From NCBI GenBank assembly GCA_036320915.1, contig JAXBDG010000014.1:1240001-1304000 (forward strand): a stretch of 64,000 nucleotides of DNA, read 5' to 3'. Below the pieces are notes generated by a model. It was not told the origin of the DNA. It saw only the letters and a program-made list of their open reading frames with translations, and ran no database searches. Position 1 is the stretch's first letter. The number at the start of each line of letters is the position of its first letter. This document shows positions 50,775-61,334 of this stretch, one piece after another. The translations under genes were made by a program, and so were the position numbers. Source of the stretch: Linnemannia elongata (Eukaryota > Mortierellomycota > Mortierellomycetes > Mortierellales > Mortierellaceae).

Positions 50775-53404
50775 TGTGAAAAAAAAGGCGCGACAGGAGG
50801 GTGTTGAGATAAAGTTGGAGCGTGGGTTTGGATGTTTTCAGGGTTTTTGGTGTACACAATTTGCCACGCGTTTGGAGGAAGGAGGTAAGTGAATGGGTGC
50901 TGGTGTGAAGTGAAAGGGCTTATGGAAGGTGTTTAGCCGGAGAAAAGTGAGTTGTTTTGGTGGACGATGGTGTCAACGGTCGGAGAGATGTGAACCAAGG
51001 CTGAAGAGAGATCTGACGAAGATGGCGGATGGGGAGTAGTGTTTTGTGGGTGAGAAGGCGTTTTCATGATTGGCATTTTGACGACGATGGGTAGCGAGGT
51101 TTGACAAGTGAGAAGACGAGTGGAGGGATAGAACGAGAACCTTGAAATGAATTCGTCATTAACGGGGAAAGGGATCAACAGGAATGCTGAGGCGGAAGGC
51201 ACCCTCTCTCGACTTCATTCTGTATCTATGCAGGGACGAAAAGGGGATCAAGAGTCCATCGGGCAAAAAAAAAACAAAAAAAATGAAGGTGAACGTTAAT
51301 TTTGTTGTGCCTTGAGTGTCTGCACATATGGATGCTGATAATTACATGGCAATAGCGCGGATATCCAAAGATAATCGCGTCATTTGTTCAGAAAATTATT
51401 CTTTGATATTAGAGTTTTAAGAGTTGCACTAGCGAAGAAAAACCAACAAACGGCTCTCAATTGAACAACAGAAGGATCCATAACGCGACATCTTCGATTC
51501 ATGAGGACACCCATCTCTTCATTCAGTTTGGACAATTGCTTGCCAAAAGCAGGTTATTCTTCACTGGGCGTTCTTTTTTTTCTCTTTGTACTACGCCCGT
51601 GAGTGTACTCTGTTCATATACTTCCTTGCTTCTTTGTAATCCGCCACCCGGTCCCTGATTGTATTTTGCGCTTTTTGTTTACAATTTCTTCCTGGATTCA
51701 ACCGTTAGCCTTGCCTTCCCCACGCATGGCGACATTTTGCAACACAGAGGCATCATCATCATCATCTTTACCTCAACCGTAAATTTCTTTACTCTAGCTA
51801 ATGCAAGACGTTACATTGTTGACCATCATCGCAGTGATGGTGAGTAGATGGATAGGATGAAATATGCACGAGAATACCCGGCCAATGGGTTCCGGGTTGA
51901 ACAAAACAACAAATGAGAACAATATTGGAAATGGAGTGGAAGAATGAATTGTTGGTTAGGAACGTGGAGGTAAACAAAATTGAAAAACGTGCTTGTATTT
52001 GGGTAGATTTTTGGCGGGTGTATTTTCCTTGAGGTCTGTCAACAAACAACAAACATGCAGGCCAGATAACAAATGGATGCTTAATTGCTTCAAAGGGAGT
52101 GCGATGGAAGGAAGGAGGAGCTGCCAAGCGAATTTTTTTTTTGTGTTCCTGATCCAGGCCTGCCATCTCATTTTCTTTCTCTTCTTCTCTCAGGGTCCTA
52201 ATTCAATTAGCAATTGATGAAAGACGAAATGAGTTGATGTTGCTTGCCTTGATGAAGAACCCGGAATGTGGGTAAATAGGTTGAATCACGTTTCGGGATA
52301 GACAACCGAGATGATTGTGGAGGCTTATCAATTCGTTGGTATCATTTCCTAGGAGAGATCTGATAGTGGGAAGAGGCTTTGACTGCTTGTTGACAATTGG
52401 TGAGAGAGAAGAGAAAGAGCTTTGGAGCGCGTTGTTGATTTCTGGTCGCGACTTATCAGTCGTAATTTGAAGGGTGTGACTTTCTATGACCATGTGCATG
52501 GGCCTTTGCACTTTCGAATGGTGAAAAGAGGGAAGTTGGTTGGATTACGAGATGGTTCAATTGCTCGCAAAAAGTACGGCATTCTGCATGGGTCCTAAGC
52601 GGGAGTACTATAGAGAGATATCCATTGTTGCATGAACGACTGTCCCAAAAAATCACATCCGCCGCTCTGATCATAGATCAATAAGCTCTTAGTAGTCATA
52701 CTGTGAGCGGGTCTTTTTAGAGGCAGGCTTGTCATTTGGCTAAGATATGTAACCTTCGCCACAAGCGATGGGAATGTATTGCCCAAGGTGAGAGACAACA
52801 TTATGCTTCCAACGTGAAAGGCATGTTTGACGCGCGACAACCATCGTTCTGTTGTCCAACCAGTGCCAGGTGTGAAAAGTCGGGTCTATTTCGAATTTGA
52901 TTTTGAACGGGTGGTCAAAGTGCTGTGCTGTGTGGATGTCTGAGCCCTCCATTGGTATAGCCCTCCATTGGGTTATTTGTATAACGATCGGCATATCACT
53001 TGCGTGTTAAATAGAGCTGCTGGATAGTCGCCCCGGTTGTTACTTTCACTACTTGGGCTCTTGTTTCTTTGTCTTTTGCTTCCACCTACTAGCCACATTG
53101 ATTTCATCTCTCGGACCCCTTCTTCCTCCTTCCTTCCCTTTGTTTAATCCTCCGTGCCCCTTCCTATCCTCTCATTGCCCATGTTCCACATGCTGTCATC
53201 ATACCACAAGCTGCACTGACCCCCCACCCCTTTCTGCCTCCTTTGCTGCCCGTGTGTTCGTGCGTTCGCCTGTCAGGCGTTTATATTTCTTTTTTCTTCT
53301 TTTTCGCCTCTTCTCTTCTAAATCCATCATCCACTCCTGACAACAGCACCCAACAAAATTGACACCGAGACAAACAACACTTATACAAGCAAGCAAAACA
53401 AAGG
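50775..53404. other. Divergent intergenic region, sulfatase to F-box cluster
   Basis: About 2.6 kb between divergent genes. Most of it shows no feature. A minus-strand stretch at about 52595-52994 has a protein-like reading and is listed separately. The last 350 bases are pyrimidine-rich, as in a promoter or leader of the gene at 53405. Confidence 0.5.
52740..52994 (-). pseudogene. Possible coding remnant, unknown
   Basis: An 84-codon minus-strand frame contains HFDHPFKIKFEID, HTWHWLDNRTMVVARQ and HLGQYIPIACGEG. Its Trp/His/Phe content looks more like a folded protein than the low-complexity shadow frames nearby. It faintly resembles Tubby-C-like or LURP-like beta-barrel proteins common in Mucoromycota (FKIKFEI followed by a W-rich strand). 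The frame stops at 52740, and a neighbouring frame continues with LPLKRPAHSMTTKSLL. It may be a broken gene or chance. Confidence 0.25.
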
Positions 53405-54072
53405 ATGTCCAGTGCCGTCGCAGTCGCCGTTCTACCATCCTCCACCGAGCCCCGTCTCGAGTCGTCGTCATCCCCTTCCTCTTCTTCCTTCCTTGCCGCT
53501 GCATCATGCGATGCAATCACCGCAGCCAACCTCCTCGCAACAGCAACCACTCTCGCAGCTGCTGGGCAATCCCTCAAGTGCTCTGAAATCCTTATCGCTC
53601 AAAAGCAGCACCAGCTCGCGTACATCCAACAGCAGCAACGGATACAACAGGAGAAGCAGCGGCAACTTATTTACTCTCAACAACAGCGACACCAGCAGTA
53701 TCTGAGATGTTCTGGACAACTGCCTTACTCAACTCCAGGGAGGGTTGTTGTTGATAACGGAAAGAACAGGACGATGGGAGGCACGGGCAAGGGCAAGGAA
53801 CCGAAGGTTGTGGACTTGGTGGATGATGTCTGGAGGTTGGTCTTTTTCATCCTGGCCTATGATAGCAAGGATCTCGGACGTGCCATGCAAGTCAGCCGGC
53901 GATTTCACAAGTAAGTCATCCCCTTTCTTTTTTTTCCCACACGCACACAATCCTTTGGTCCCAATACGATTTGCATGTCGTTTGTATCTGTTAACGACGT
54001 TTGTTGCGAGGGCATACTCCAACGATGCTGTGTCGGCCGTATTCCCAACTCCACTGCCCGAGGATCGCCCAG

Positions 54073-54106
<34 letters not shown>

Positions 54107-55126
54107 GGGTCGAGGGAAAACAAGGTTTACAAAGCATTAACCAATGCAACTGTGCTTTCTATTGTCTTGTTTTCTAGCCTCATCGCCAACGATGCCCTAC
54201 TCTGGAGACTAACCTACAAGTTGACTATATCAGGATCGATCTTTGCAGGACAAAAGCCCCTCCTGTCACCTTCTTGGATTAGAGAACATCAGCTGTCGGG
54301 ACAAGAGGCGTCCGGGTCCCTTTACTCTTCCTCCTCCGCGCATCAGGGTCAATCGGGATCACCATCCAATGGCGCGATCCCGCGTACCCCCGAAAAGGCT
54401 TCGAGCTACATGAACGACAGGAACGATGACGGCATGGATTCTATGCCGAGTAACACGGATGAACACGGACTTCGCAGGAGATCAATCGGCAATGCAGGGG
54501 CGACGAGTTCGTCTGCCTTGAGCGTATTGGCCTCTTCTCGACCACACTCCGGCTCACATTCCACAGGAAGTCTCCTTCAGCCGAATAGCAACACCAATGC
54601 TACCCGTACAGCGATATCCATAGCCCCAGGACTACAAATGCCCTCACCCTTGATCCTGCCCCACCATCGTCGGATAGCACAAAGCATGACAGCCATGAAC
54701 TCGTGCTCCAGCCAACCAAAAACAGTCACCTCCGCCCATGTCGCTGGCTCCAGTCAGTCGCAGTTATCATACTTCTCAGGAACGTCTTCAACCAACAGTA
54801 GCAGCGGGAGCTTGGGACCAACTACTACCAGGACACCCGCCTCCACACCAGCAACAGGCTCGATGCCCTCCTTCCCTTCAACACTATCATCGTCCGTCTC
54901 ACAGGCTACCTTGACATCATCATCATCAACAACACCGATCCGCGTGATTCAGCACCATATTCCTAGCACGACGCTAATGCATCACTCGCCAGCTGTCTAC
55001 TGGAAACACCAGGTAGCAGAGTGGTTAGAGCAGGAGAAACTGAGGTGCTTGAGACTGGGTCTGTTTTGGGGATTCAATGCAGCAGCATCGAGGGCGCACG
55101 GGCGAAAAACAACTTGCGCTCGGTGA
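53405..55126 (+). CDS. F-box-like protein with long disordered regions
   Basis: Exons 53405-53910 and 54178-55126; 484 residues. Residues 1-135 are Ala/Ser-rich, then Gln-rich (a run of QQQQRIQQEKQRQ kind that may form a coiled coil). Residues about 137-180 read VDLVDDVWRLVFFILAYDSKDLGRAMQVSRRFHNLIANDALLWR, in pieces an F-box: a hydrophobic helix, then a DLxxAMxVSRRFHxL segment and a terminal LLWR. F-box proteins link a substrate to Skp1-Cul1 ubiquitin ligases. The rest (about 200-484) is Ser/Thr/Pro-rich with no repeat or domain I recognise, so no substrate domain is visible. The intron carries an A31 homopolymer. A further 3' intron cannot be excluded, because the last residues (GRKTTCAR) look unlike a conserved end. 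Confidence 0.6.
54073..54103. repeat. A31 homopolymer in an intron
   Basis: Thirty-one consecutive A bases within intron 53911-54177 of the F-box-like gene. Confidence 0.95.
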
Positions 55127-56091
55127 AATAGCACATGGAAGGTAGGACCTTTAAACAAGCAACAACAGTATCGCGGTGAAGGAAGAAAAATAAAAAAATA
55201 AAAAATACTGAAGGTGAAATTACTTTTTTGCCTTCGAAATATTTTCGTAAAGCCTTTCTTCTCTTCACTCAATTTCTGTTGCTGAACTGGTCTCGTGTTT
55301 ATTGCATACCACACGACTGCGAAGATGAACGAGCCCTGGTGCGCAAAGGTTGATATTCCAAGCTTGTGCTCTCCATGCCAGCAATTTTTGATATGCGCAA
55401 CTCTGGCAGATATGTCCATAGCGAGCAGAGATACTCGGGTCTTGAGCTGGGCTAACAGGTTTTCTTGGGCATACATTTGTGTTTTAGAATGACTTCCCTG
55501 GGCATTAACTCTTCGTAATAGTGAAGCGATTCAAGACTTCACTTTTGTGAACAACAACATCTCTACCGACACTGCCTAATAAACGATAGCACACTCAATG
55601 CTCACTTGAACCCTTTCCCATTAAGATACGTGACACAACCTTGTGAAAATCAAGACAGCAAGGAACAGTACCCTCGGCTGCCTTGTTGTCGCTCAATTGA
55701 TCTGTACATTGAAAGAGGAGATAACAGGATCGCCTTATCTGTTCGATATGAACATTCAGTATCTAATCCTGGCGTACAAATGTTTCGGGATATGGCTATG
55801 AAACGCGTGGGAAACAAAAAAAAGACATGGATATTTGGCAAGAATGGGGGTAGGACAGAGAGCGCATTGGAAAATAGGCTGGCTTGGAACGAAACTTTGC
55901 AAGGCCTTGGAATGATGAGACAGTCACTAAATGTCAAGAAGCGGTTCAAACGGTAGGCTAATTAGACCTGGTAGAAGAGCAAAGTGGTCTTTTGATAGGC
56001 TGAGAGGGCACTTTTTCACAAAAGTCTCTTTTTGCTTTTTTTTTACTTTTCACACGCCCACACAAGTTACCTCTACAACACATACACAACC
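55127..56091. other. Intergenic, first to second F-box gene
   Basis: About 1 kb. An open frame at 55606-55956 lacks an ATG start and shows no recognisable motif. No gene is supported. Confidence 0.5.
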
Positions 56092-57885
56092 ATGGAACAA
56101 CAAACGGCACTAGATCGCTTCAAAGACATACCGGAGCTCATCACCCTGGTCGCATCATTCCTCGACAATAAGGACATCATCTCCCTCCAACTCGCCAACC
56201 ACGAAATCTACTCCATCGTTCATCCTCTCTACTTCAGACAAGTCTCATTCGACGGCTTAAGTTCCCTGAGCTATTTCAAAGAGGCCGCACAACACGCCCC
56301 TCATATCATCTCACTCACTTTGGAAGAGGAATCTTTCGATTTGTACTATGACGCTTTGATTGAAGCCTCCAAGGAGCCGAAGACAAGATCCTCTCTAAAA
56401 CAGTCGCGACTCAAAACCTGCTCGTCCGCGTCAACGTCAACTTCCTCCTCGCTACAGCTGCCCAACCATGCTCATCTCGATGCCATTCTCGGAGAAAAAG
56501 CTCTGTACAAGCTTTGCCAAAGCAGTGTCATGTTCACCGCTCGATTCTTTTACGTGGCCCGCTTCAGTCCACTTATCACCTCCCTCACTCTAATCAGGTT
56601 CAAGATCGATTCATTCGAGCAGCTCGATTTTCTAGCACGGATACTCTCAGGAATCGGGATGCTGCGAGATCTGGATCTCTGCTTTTGTTCAGATTTGCCC
56701 TCTGTGGACTTTCTATCGACCATCATTCATTGCTGTCCACCGCTCGTACAGTCCTTGACGGTCGGCATCGAGAGTGCGGATGACTTTTCATCAACTTCAG
56801 AGGATGTGAGCGGCGACGACGTCCCAGATCCACCCGCAGCAGTGTCAACACAAATTGAGGATCGGCAGACACCTCTGGCCCGACTTTCAAAACTAGAGTT
56901 TCTACCACGAGAGAACCGTGTCGATGCCGAGGTGTACATGTCCTTCCTGGAATTCCTCCCAGCCCTCGAGACGGCAGATATACCTGCTGTCGACAGTTCT
57001 CAGCGTGATGTTGCACTACACATGGCCGAATGTTGTCCTCGACTGAGGTCACTGAGGCAGACCGGCTTTTCTTTCGACAAACAAGGGACCATGATGCACC
57101 AACTTTTGGAGGCCAAGGCAGCGAACACGATCGAGTCAGTTTTGGTCTTTCAAGTCGAGGAGCGACCCTCCAGTAGGAATCTCCTCGGTCTTCACCATCA
57201 CTTTCTGTCACTGAAAAGCATTATCTTTGACGCATGCACCAGGGTCAACCAAGTCACCGTCAACGCCATCTTGTTTGGGTGCCCGGATTTGGAAGTGTTC
57301 AGGATCACTTCCCACGCCCGCTCTAACTTTGAGCATTCACTCCATGAGATTGTGAAGAAGCCCTGGGCGTCCAACAAGTTCAAGGAACTACGCCTGATTC
57401 TCACCCTCAACGGCCTCTCCAATCTCCCCGAGGATTTCTACCCCGAGGAGGACATGCCGCCAGACGGGGTGAAACGATTGACAAAGTTCTACCGTCAGAT
57501 TGGATCTCTCCGAGAGCTACGGATACTAGATTTGAGGGTCGACTTTGACAAGGGGATGTACGACGTGGATGAGCCGATAGAGTACTTCCATTATTCCTTC
57601 ACAGGGTTTCTGACGCTGGAAGACAGGCAACGATACCGAATAGGCTGGCTCGGACTAATGAGGGGACTCACAAAGCTGGAAGAACTCAGGGGATCATTCA
57701 ACATTGAGGCGATGCTGGAAGGCTTTGAGCTGGAGATGCCTGAGGTGTACTGGATTGCAAATAACTGGCCGAGCCTGAAGGTCATTGAGCTTTTCTCGAA
57801 ACGGCGGGTCAAGAAGTGGAGGAAGAACCAGCTGGCAATGACGCTTATGGCCATGCGTCCCGAACTCAAGATCACCGTACCCTGA
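56092..57885 (+). CDS. F-box protein with LRR-like repeats
   Basis: A single exon of 597 residues, starting at the ATG at 56092 in an ACAACCATGG context. Residues about 8-55 form an F-box: FKDIPELITLVASFLDNKDI then SLQLANHEIYSIVHPLYFRQV. The rest has irregular leucine-rich strands (LITSLTLIRFKID, LRDLDLCFCSDLPSVDFL, PLVQSLTVGIESAD, LRELRILDLRVDFD, LTKLEELRGSFN) consistent with an LRR-type solenoid for substrate binding. This layout is characteristic of the large F-box families of Mucoromycota. The substrate is unknown. It lies 1 kb upstream of another F-box gene on the same strand. Confidence 0.8.
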   Translation: MEQQTALDRFKDIPELITLVASFLDNKDIISLQLANHEIYSIVHPLYFRQVSFDGLSSLSYFKEAAQHAPHIISLTLEEESFDLYYDALIEASKEPKTRSSLKQSRLKTCSSASTSTSSSLQLPNHAHLDAILGEKALYKLCQSSVMFTARFFYVARFSPLITSLTLIRFKIDSFEQLDFLARILSGIGMLRDLDLCFCSDLPSVDFLSTIIHCCPPLVQSLTVGIESADDFSSTSEDVSGDDVPDPPAAVSTQIEDRQTPLARLSKLEFLPRENRVDAEVYMSFLEFLPALETADIPAVDSSQRDVALHMAECCPRLRSLRQTGFSFDKQGTMMHQLLEAKAANTIESVLVFQVEERPSSRNLLGLHHHFLSLKSIIFDACTRVNQVTVNAILFGCPDLEVFRITSHARSNFEHSLHEIVKKPWASNKFKELRLILTLNGLSNLPEDFYPEEDMPPDGVKRLTKFYRQIGSLRELRILDLRVDFDKGMYDVDEPIEYFHYSFTGFLTLEDRQRYRIGWLGLMRGLTKLEELRGSFNIEAMLEGFELEMPEVYWIANNWPSLKVIELFSKRRVKKWRKNQLAMTLMAMRPELKITVP

Positions 57886-58898
57886 ACTCTTTTCTTGTCG
57901 CTTTTTTTTATCTCTTTTTTTTATTTCTTTTAGTTTTCAATTCTGCTTTGCATAGTATTAAAATTAAAGATCTAGGCGCGATTGGTGTTATTGTGTAGAA
58001 CTGCATTGCCCCATTGTCACCAAAGAATGTGTCGAACCGTCGACTTTTTCCGATCGATCGGTGAGGTCTTTGCTATTGCACTTGCCCGTTCTTCTGGTGG
58101 TAGTAAGTTTAAAGTTGAGTGTGGGGCTGCCATCCACCTTTGCCTTGTCGCTTTTTAGGTCCTTTCGTTTTTCTTTTCCACACTTCCAGAGCACTTGCAA
58201 GAAAGGGTCTTAAATTAAAGAACAAAAAAGGGCCAAGACGAGCATTTCTTTTATGACAAAGCGGAAGACACGAGAGGGGGCACAAAGATCCATGGAAAGC
58301 ACAAATTCATCAAAACTCAAAATATAAGAGTTGGCTGCCAGTTGTCCTCAAACCTTCATTTGTTTTCGTGTTCATTCATTGTTGGAGTGAAGAAAAAAAA
58401 GAGGGCAGGATCGGACACGAGAAATGAACAACAAAAAAAGCGCGCGACTTGCTACGCCCAGGTATGATTTTTCGACCAAAAGAATACACTCCTTACTCTC
58501 CAATTGGATTCATGCACAAACAGACACTGCGCACGACGCTACTTCTAAAAGTAACCCAATGTTGTTTTATGATCATTCATCGCCTCATTCTCGTCAAAGA
58601 CTCGTTGGTATACACACCGAGGGATCTCTTTACTCTTGGACGAAGGGAGGGGGGGGGGGAGGGGCGTCTTCATTCTTAGCTCATCCTTTGTCTTTTCTCT
58701 TTCTTCCTCTTTTCTTTTCTTCACACCATTTCACACGCTAAACATTCTTCTCAACACTCATCCTCACGTCATATCCACTCCACTTTCACATATATACATC
58801 TCTCTCTTCTCTCTGTTCTTCCACAAACCAAAAAAAAAGACACTCACCTACTTGCCTTCGCTCACCAAAAGCATCAATTACAACATTCAAAAAAAAAA
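57886..58898. other. Intergenic, second to third F-box gene
   Basis: About 1 kb. The 3' part is pyrimidine-rich with CATATATACATC near 58786, which may be a weak TATA element 105 bases before the next start codon. A run of ten G interrupted by one A lies near 58648-58661. No gene is supported. Confidence 0.5.
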
Positions 58899-61118
58899 AT
58901 GGAGATCCCAGAAATCCTTCAAAAAATATCTACCAACCTGGACCCAAAATCCCTCGTCGCCGCATCCCTTGTATCCCACCACTGGCACAAACACATCACC
59001 CCCCTCATCTGGCACACCATCCATCCTCAAGATTGGACCCACCCCTTGTTTCGACCGAGGACTTTGTATGCGCAGGCGGATTTGGTTCGGGATTTTGCGT
59101 GGCACGCGACTACCAGTTCTGTGTACCAGCAGGCCGTTGCTGCTAGGGCTTTGCAACTTATGGGGATGGAGACGAGTGCGATGGGTACGCAGGTGGTGAT
59201 GTCGCCGCCGCCGCCATCGTCGATGATGATGATGACGCAGTTTGACGTGAGGGACGGAGGTCCCTTCCTGAAGCCGCTCCTGCAAGATCAACAAGTGGAG
59301 CAACAGAGAGATGAAAAAGAGGCAGGACAAGCAGCTGACACCGAGACAAGGAATGGTCAAGTGCCCACCACTTCCTCACACACAACAACAACAACAACAG
59401 CAACAACAACAACAACAACAACAACACCGCCACCTATCCCAGTCCTCGACCAACTCTCGTTGATCTGTCTAACAAAAATCGTTGCCCAATGCGTCAACCT
59501 CCAAAAGCTGTCCCTCCACACCCTCACCTCTCCGTGTGACAGGAGTGATTACAGCGCAGCCATTTCTGGTGGAGGTGGTGGAGGGTTGCATTTGGGGATG
59601 ATCCCCGTATTGCAGTCGCTTGTGTTACTGCAGAGTCTGGAACTGTATGTCAACCGGGTTGTTGTTTATCAGGACGAGGATAAGGACCAATCTGCGGGAG
59701 GAGGAGGAAAGGGGGGGTTGGTGAGGGTGGTGGATCGTGGAGTTGTAGTCCAGGATCTTATCAGACCACTGACTCGGCTTCGCAAGCTCTCCCTCCGCGG
59801 CACCGCCTTCATCTTCAACACTAGCACAACAACTGACAGGGACCAGGATAAGGAACAGAAAAATGACAAGGGCGACGACGACTGCTTCTCGATCCTCTAC
59901 CTAACACTTGACACACCCTACATCTCCGAGCAAGAACTTATTCACCTCCTCACTCACACACCCGCACTTCAATCCCTTGACCTCCCCGCCGGTCTCTCCT
60001 CCTGGATCTGGTCTGATACCTTCCTTGAAACCCTCCGAACCTACAACACCAACCTCTGCGAATTCTCGATCAACGCGTCGGCACAACCCCCGATCATGGA
60101 AGACCAGCTCGTCCGTCTTGTGAGGAGCGGATTTCAGAAACCGATTCGAAGGTTTGGTGCGCGGGCTTGTATGTTGGAAGAAGGAGAGATCTTTACAGCG
60201 CTTTTGGACCAGCAAGCGAGCGCGTTTGCGGTACTCGCGGAGGAGGAAGGATTGGATCCAAATCAGGTCAGGAGAGAAAGGCGAGGACTGGAGGAGTTGG
60301 ATATTTCGTTGGCAAAGAAGGTTGGGCCGCTGTTTCGGGAAAGGTTGTATGATTTCTTGAGGACGGCGAAGGGTTTGAAGAGGTTGGAGGCTGATGGGGT
60401 CTGGATCTCGACGGGAGATCTCGTCCCAAGCATCGAGCAGCAGCAACAACAACAACAACAACAACAGCTGCAGCAGGAGCAGGAGCAAGAGCAAGGTCAA
60501 GATCAGGAGGATGTCGAAGGAGATGCAGGATCGATTGAGCAGCTGCAACAAGATCATCAACCTCTGCTCCAACTTGCACAAGCCCAGGCCCAAGCACAAG
60601 TCGCCACTCCACAGCAACCATCACTACCACAACAACAACAACAACAACTTCAACAACAGCAACAACCTCAACATCCAAAATACCCAGGATTCGCATCCTC
60701 CAAAACCTTAACCCACCTCCACATCGGCTTCTCCCACCCCTCTAGACCTACATCCTCTCCTTCCTCCTCCATTCACCTCCAGAACATGTACTCCCTTCTC
60801 GCAACGCTAACAAACCTGGCACACCTTCAACTCTCCTACACCTGCCTTAACCTTCCCTCTTGCCCCTTCTCAGGGTTTGATCAGCTCGCGACGCTAAAAC
60901 ACCTACGGGTGTTCAACATCGAGACGTGCGGGTACCCGACCTTAGGACGTGAAGACGTTGAATGCATGGTGATGGAGGTATGGCCAGGATTGGAGAGGCT
61001 GGTGCTGAACCAGTTGGGTGCTTCTCAGGAACGAGTGTTGAGGGGGTGGTTGAAAGAGTTTGGAAGGGAAGATTTGGTGGTGGAGTCTTCGAGGCCTTCT
61101 GGAATGATGTTTTTTTGA
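58899..61118 (+). CDS. F-box/LRR-like protein with polyGln and Thr repeats
   Basis: A single exon of 739 residues. The start at 58899 follows a run of A bases, typical of a fungal start context. Residues 1-45 are an F-box: MEIPEILQKISTNLDPKSL, then AASLVSHHWHKHITPLIWHTI. Leucine-rich segments follow (LVLLQSLELYVNRV, LTRLRKLSLRGTAF, TPALQSLDLPAG, LTNLAHLQLSYTCLN, LKHLRVFNIETCG, WPGLERLVLNQLG), giving an LRR-like fold. Two simple-sequence stretches interrupt it: an ACA-encoded polyThr run near residues 162-176, and CAA/CAG polyGln near residues 513-525 and 578-590. These runs are unlikely to be part of the fold and may vary in length. Substrate unknown. Confidence 0.8.
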   Translation: MEIPEILQKISTNLDPKSLVAASLVSHHWHKHITPLIWHTIHPQDWTHPLFRPRTLYAQADLVRDFAWHATTSSVYQQAVAARALQLMGMETSAMGTQVVMSPPPPSSMMMMTQFDVRDGGPFLKPLLQDQQVEQQRDEKEAGQAADTETRNGQVPTTSSHTTTTTTATTTTTTTTPPPIPVLDQLSLICLTKIVAQCVNLQKLSLHTLTSPCDRSDYSAAISGGGGGGLHLGMIPVLQSLVLLQSLELYVNRVVVYQDEDKDQSAGGGGKGGLVRVVDRGVVVQDLIRPLTRLRKLSLRGTAFIFNTSTTTDRDQDKEQKNDKGDDDCFSILYLTLDTPYISEQELIHLLTHTPALQSLDLPAGLSSWIWSDTFLETLRTYNTNLCEFSINASAQPPIMEDQLVRLVRSGFQKPIRRFGARACMLEEGEIFTALLDQQASAFAVLAEEEGLDPNQVRRERRGLEELDISLAKKVGPLFRERLYDFLRTAKGLKRLEADGVWISTGDLVPSIEQQQQQQQQQQLQQEQEQEQGQDQEDVEGDAGSIEQLQQDHQPLLQLAQAQAQAQVATPQQPSLPQQQQQQLQQQQQPQHPKYPGFASSKTLTHLHIGFSHPSRPTSSPSSSIHLQNMYSLLATLTNLAHLQLSYTCLNLPSCPFSGFDQLATLKHLRVFNIETCGYPTLGREDVECMVMEVWPGLERLVLNQLGASQERVLRGWLKEFGREDLVVESSRPSGMMFF

Positions 61119-61334
61119 AAATAGACAGCAAAAGAAAAAACTAGGGGCAGACAAAAAATGTCATTGTTATTAAACAAAAACGCGTCAATTTCAAAAAGGG
61201 AGAAAAGAACAATGAAGACGAAGATGTTTTTGGGGGTTGATAACTTTTTTTTTTATAGTAGAATAGATACAGGATAGATACTTTTTTGTCCCTTGAACAT
61301 GTTCTTCACGAAATGCTTTTTGTTTACACACTAT

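Noticed and set aside
55606..55956. Open frame of 116 codons between two F-box genes
   Set aside because: It opens with TTG, has no good ATG, no domain and no splice-linked neighbours.
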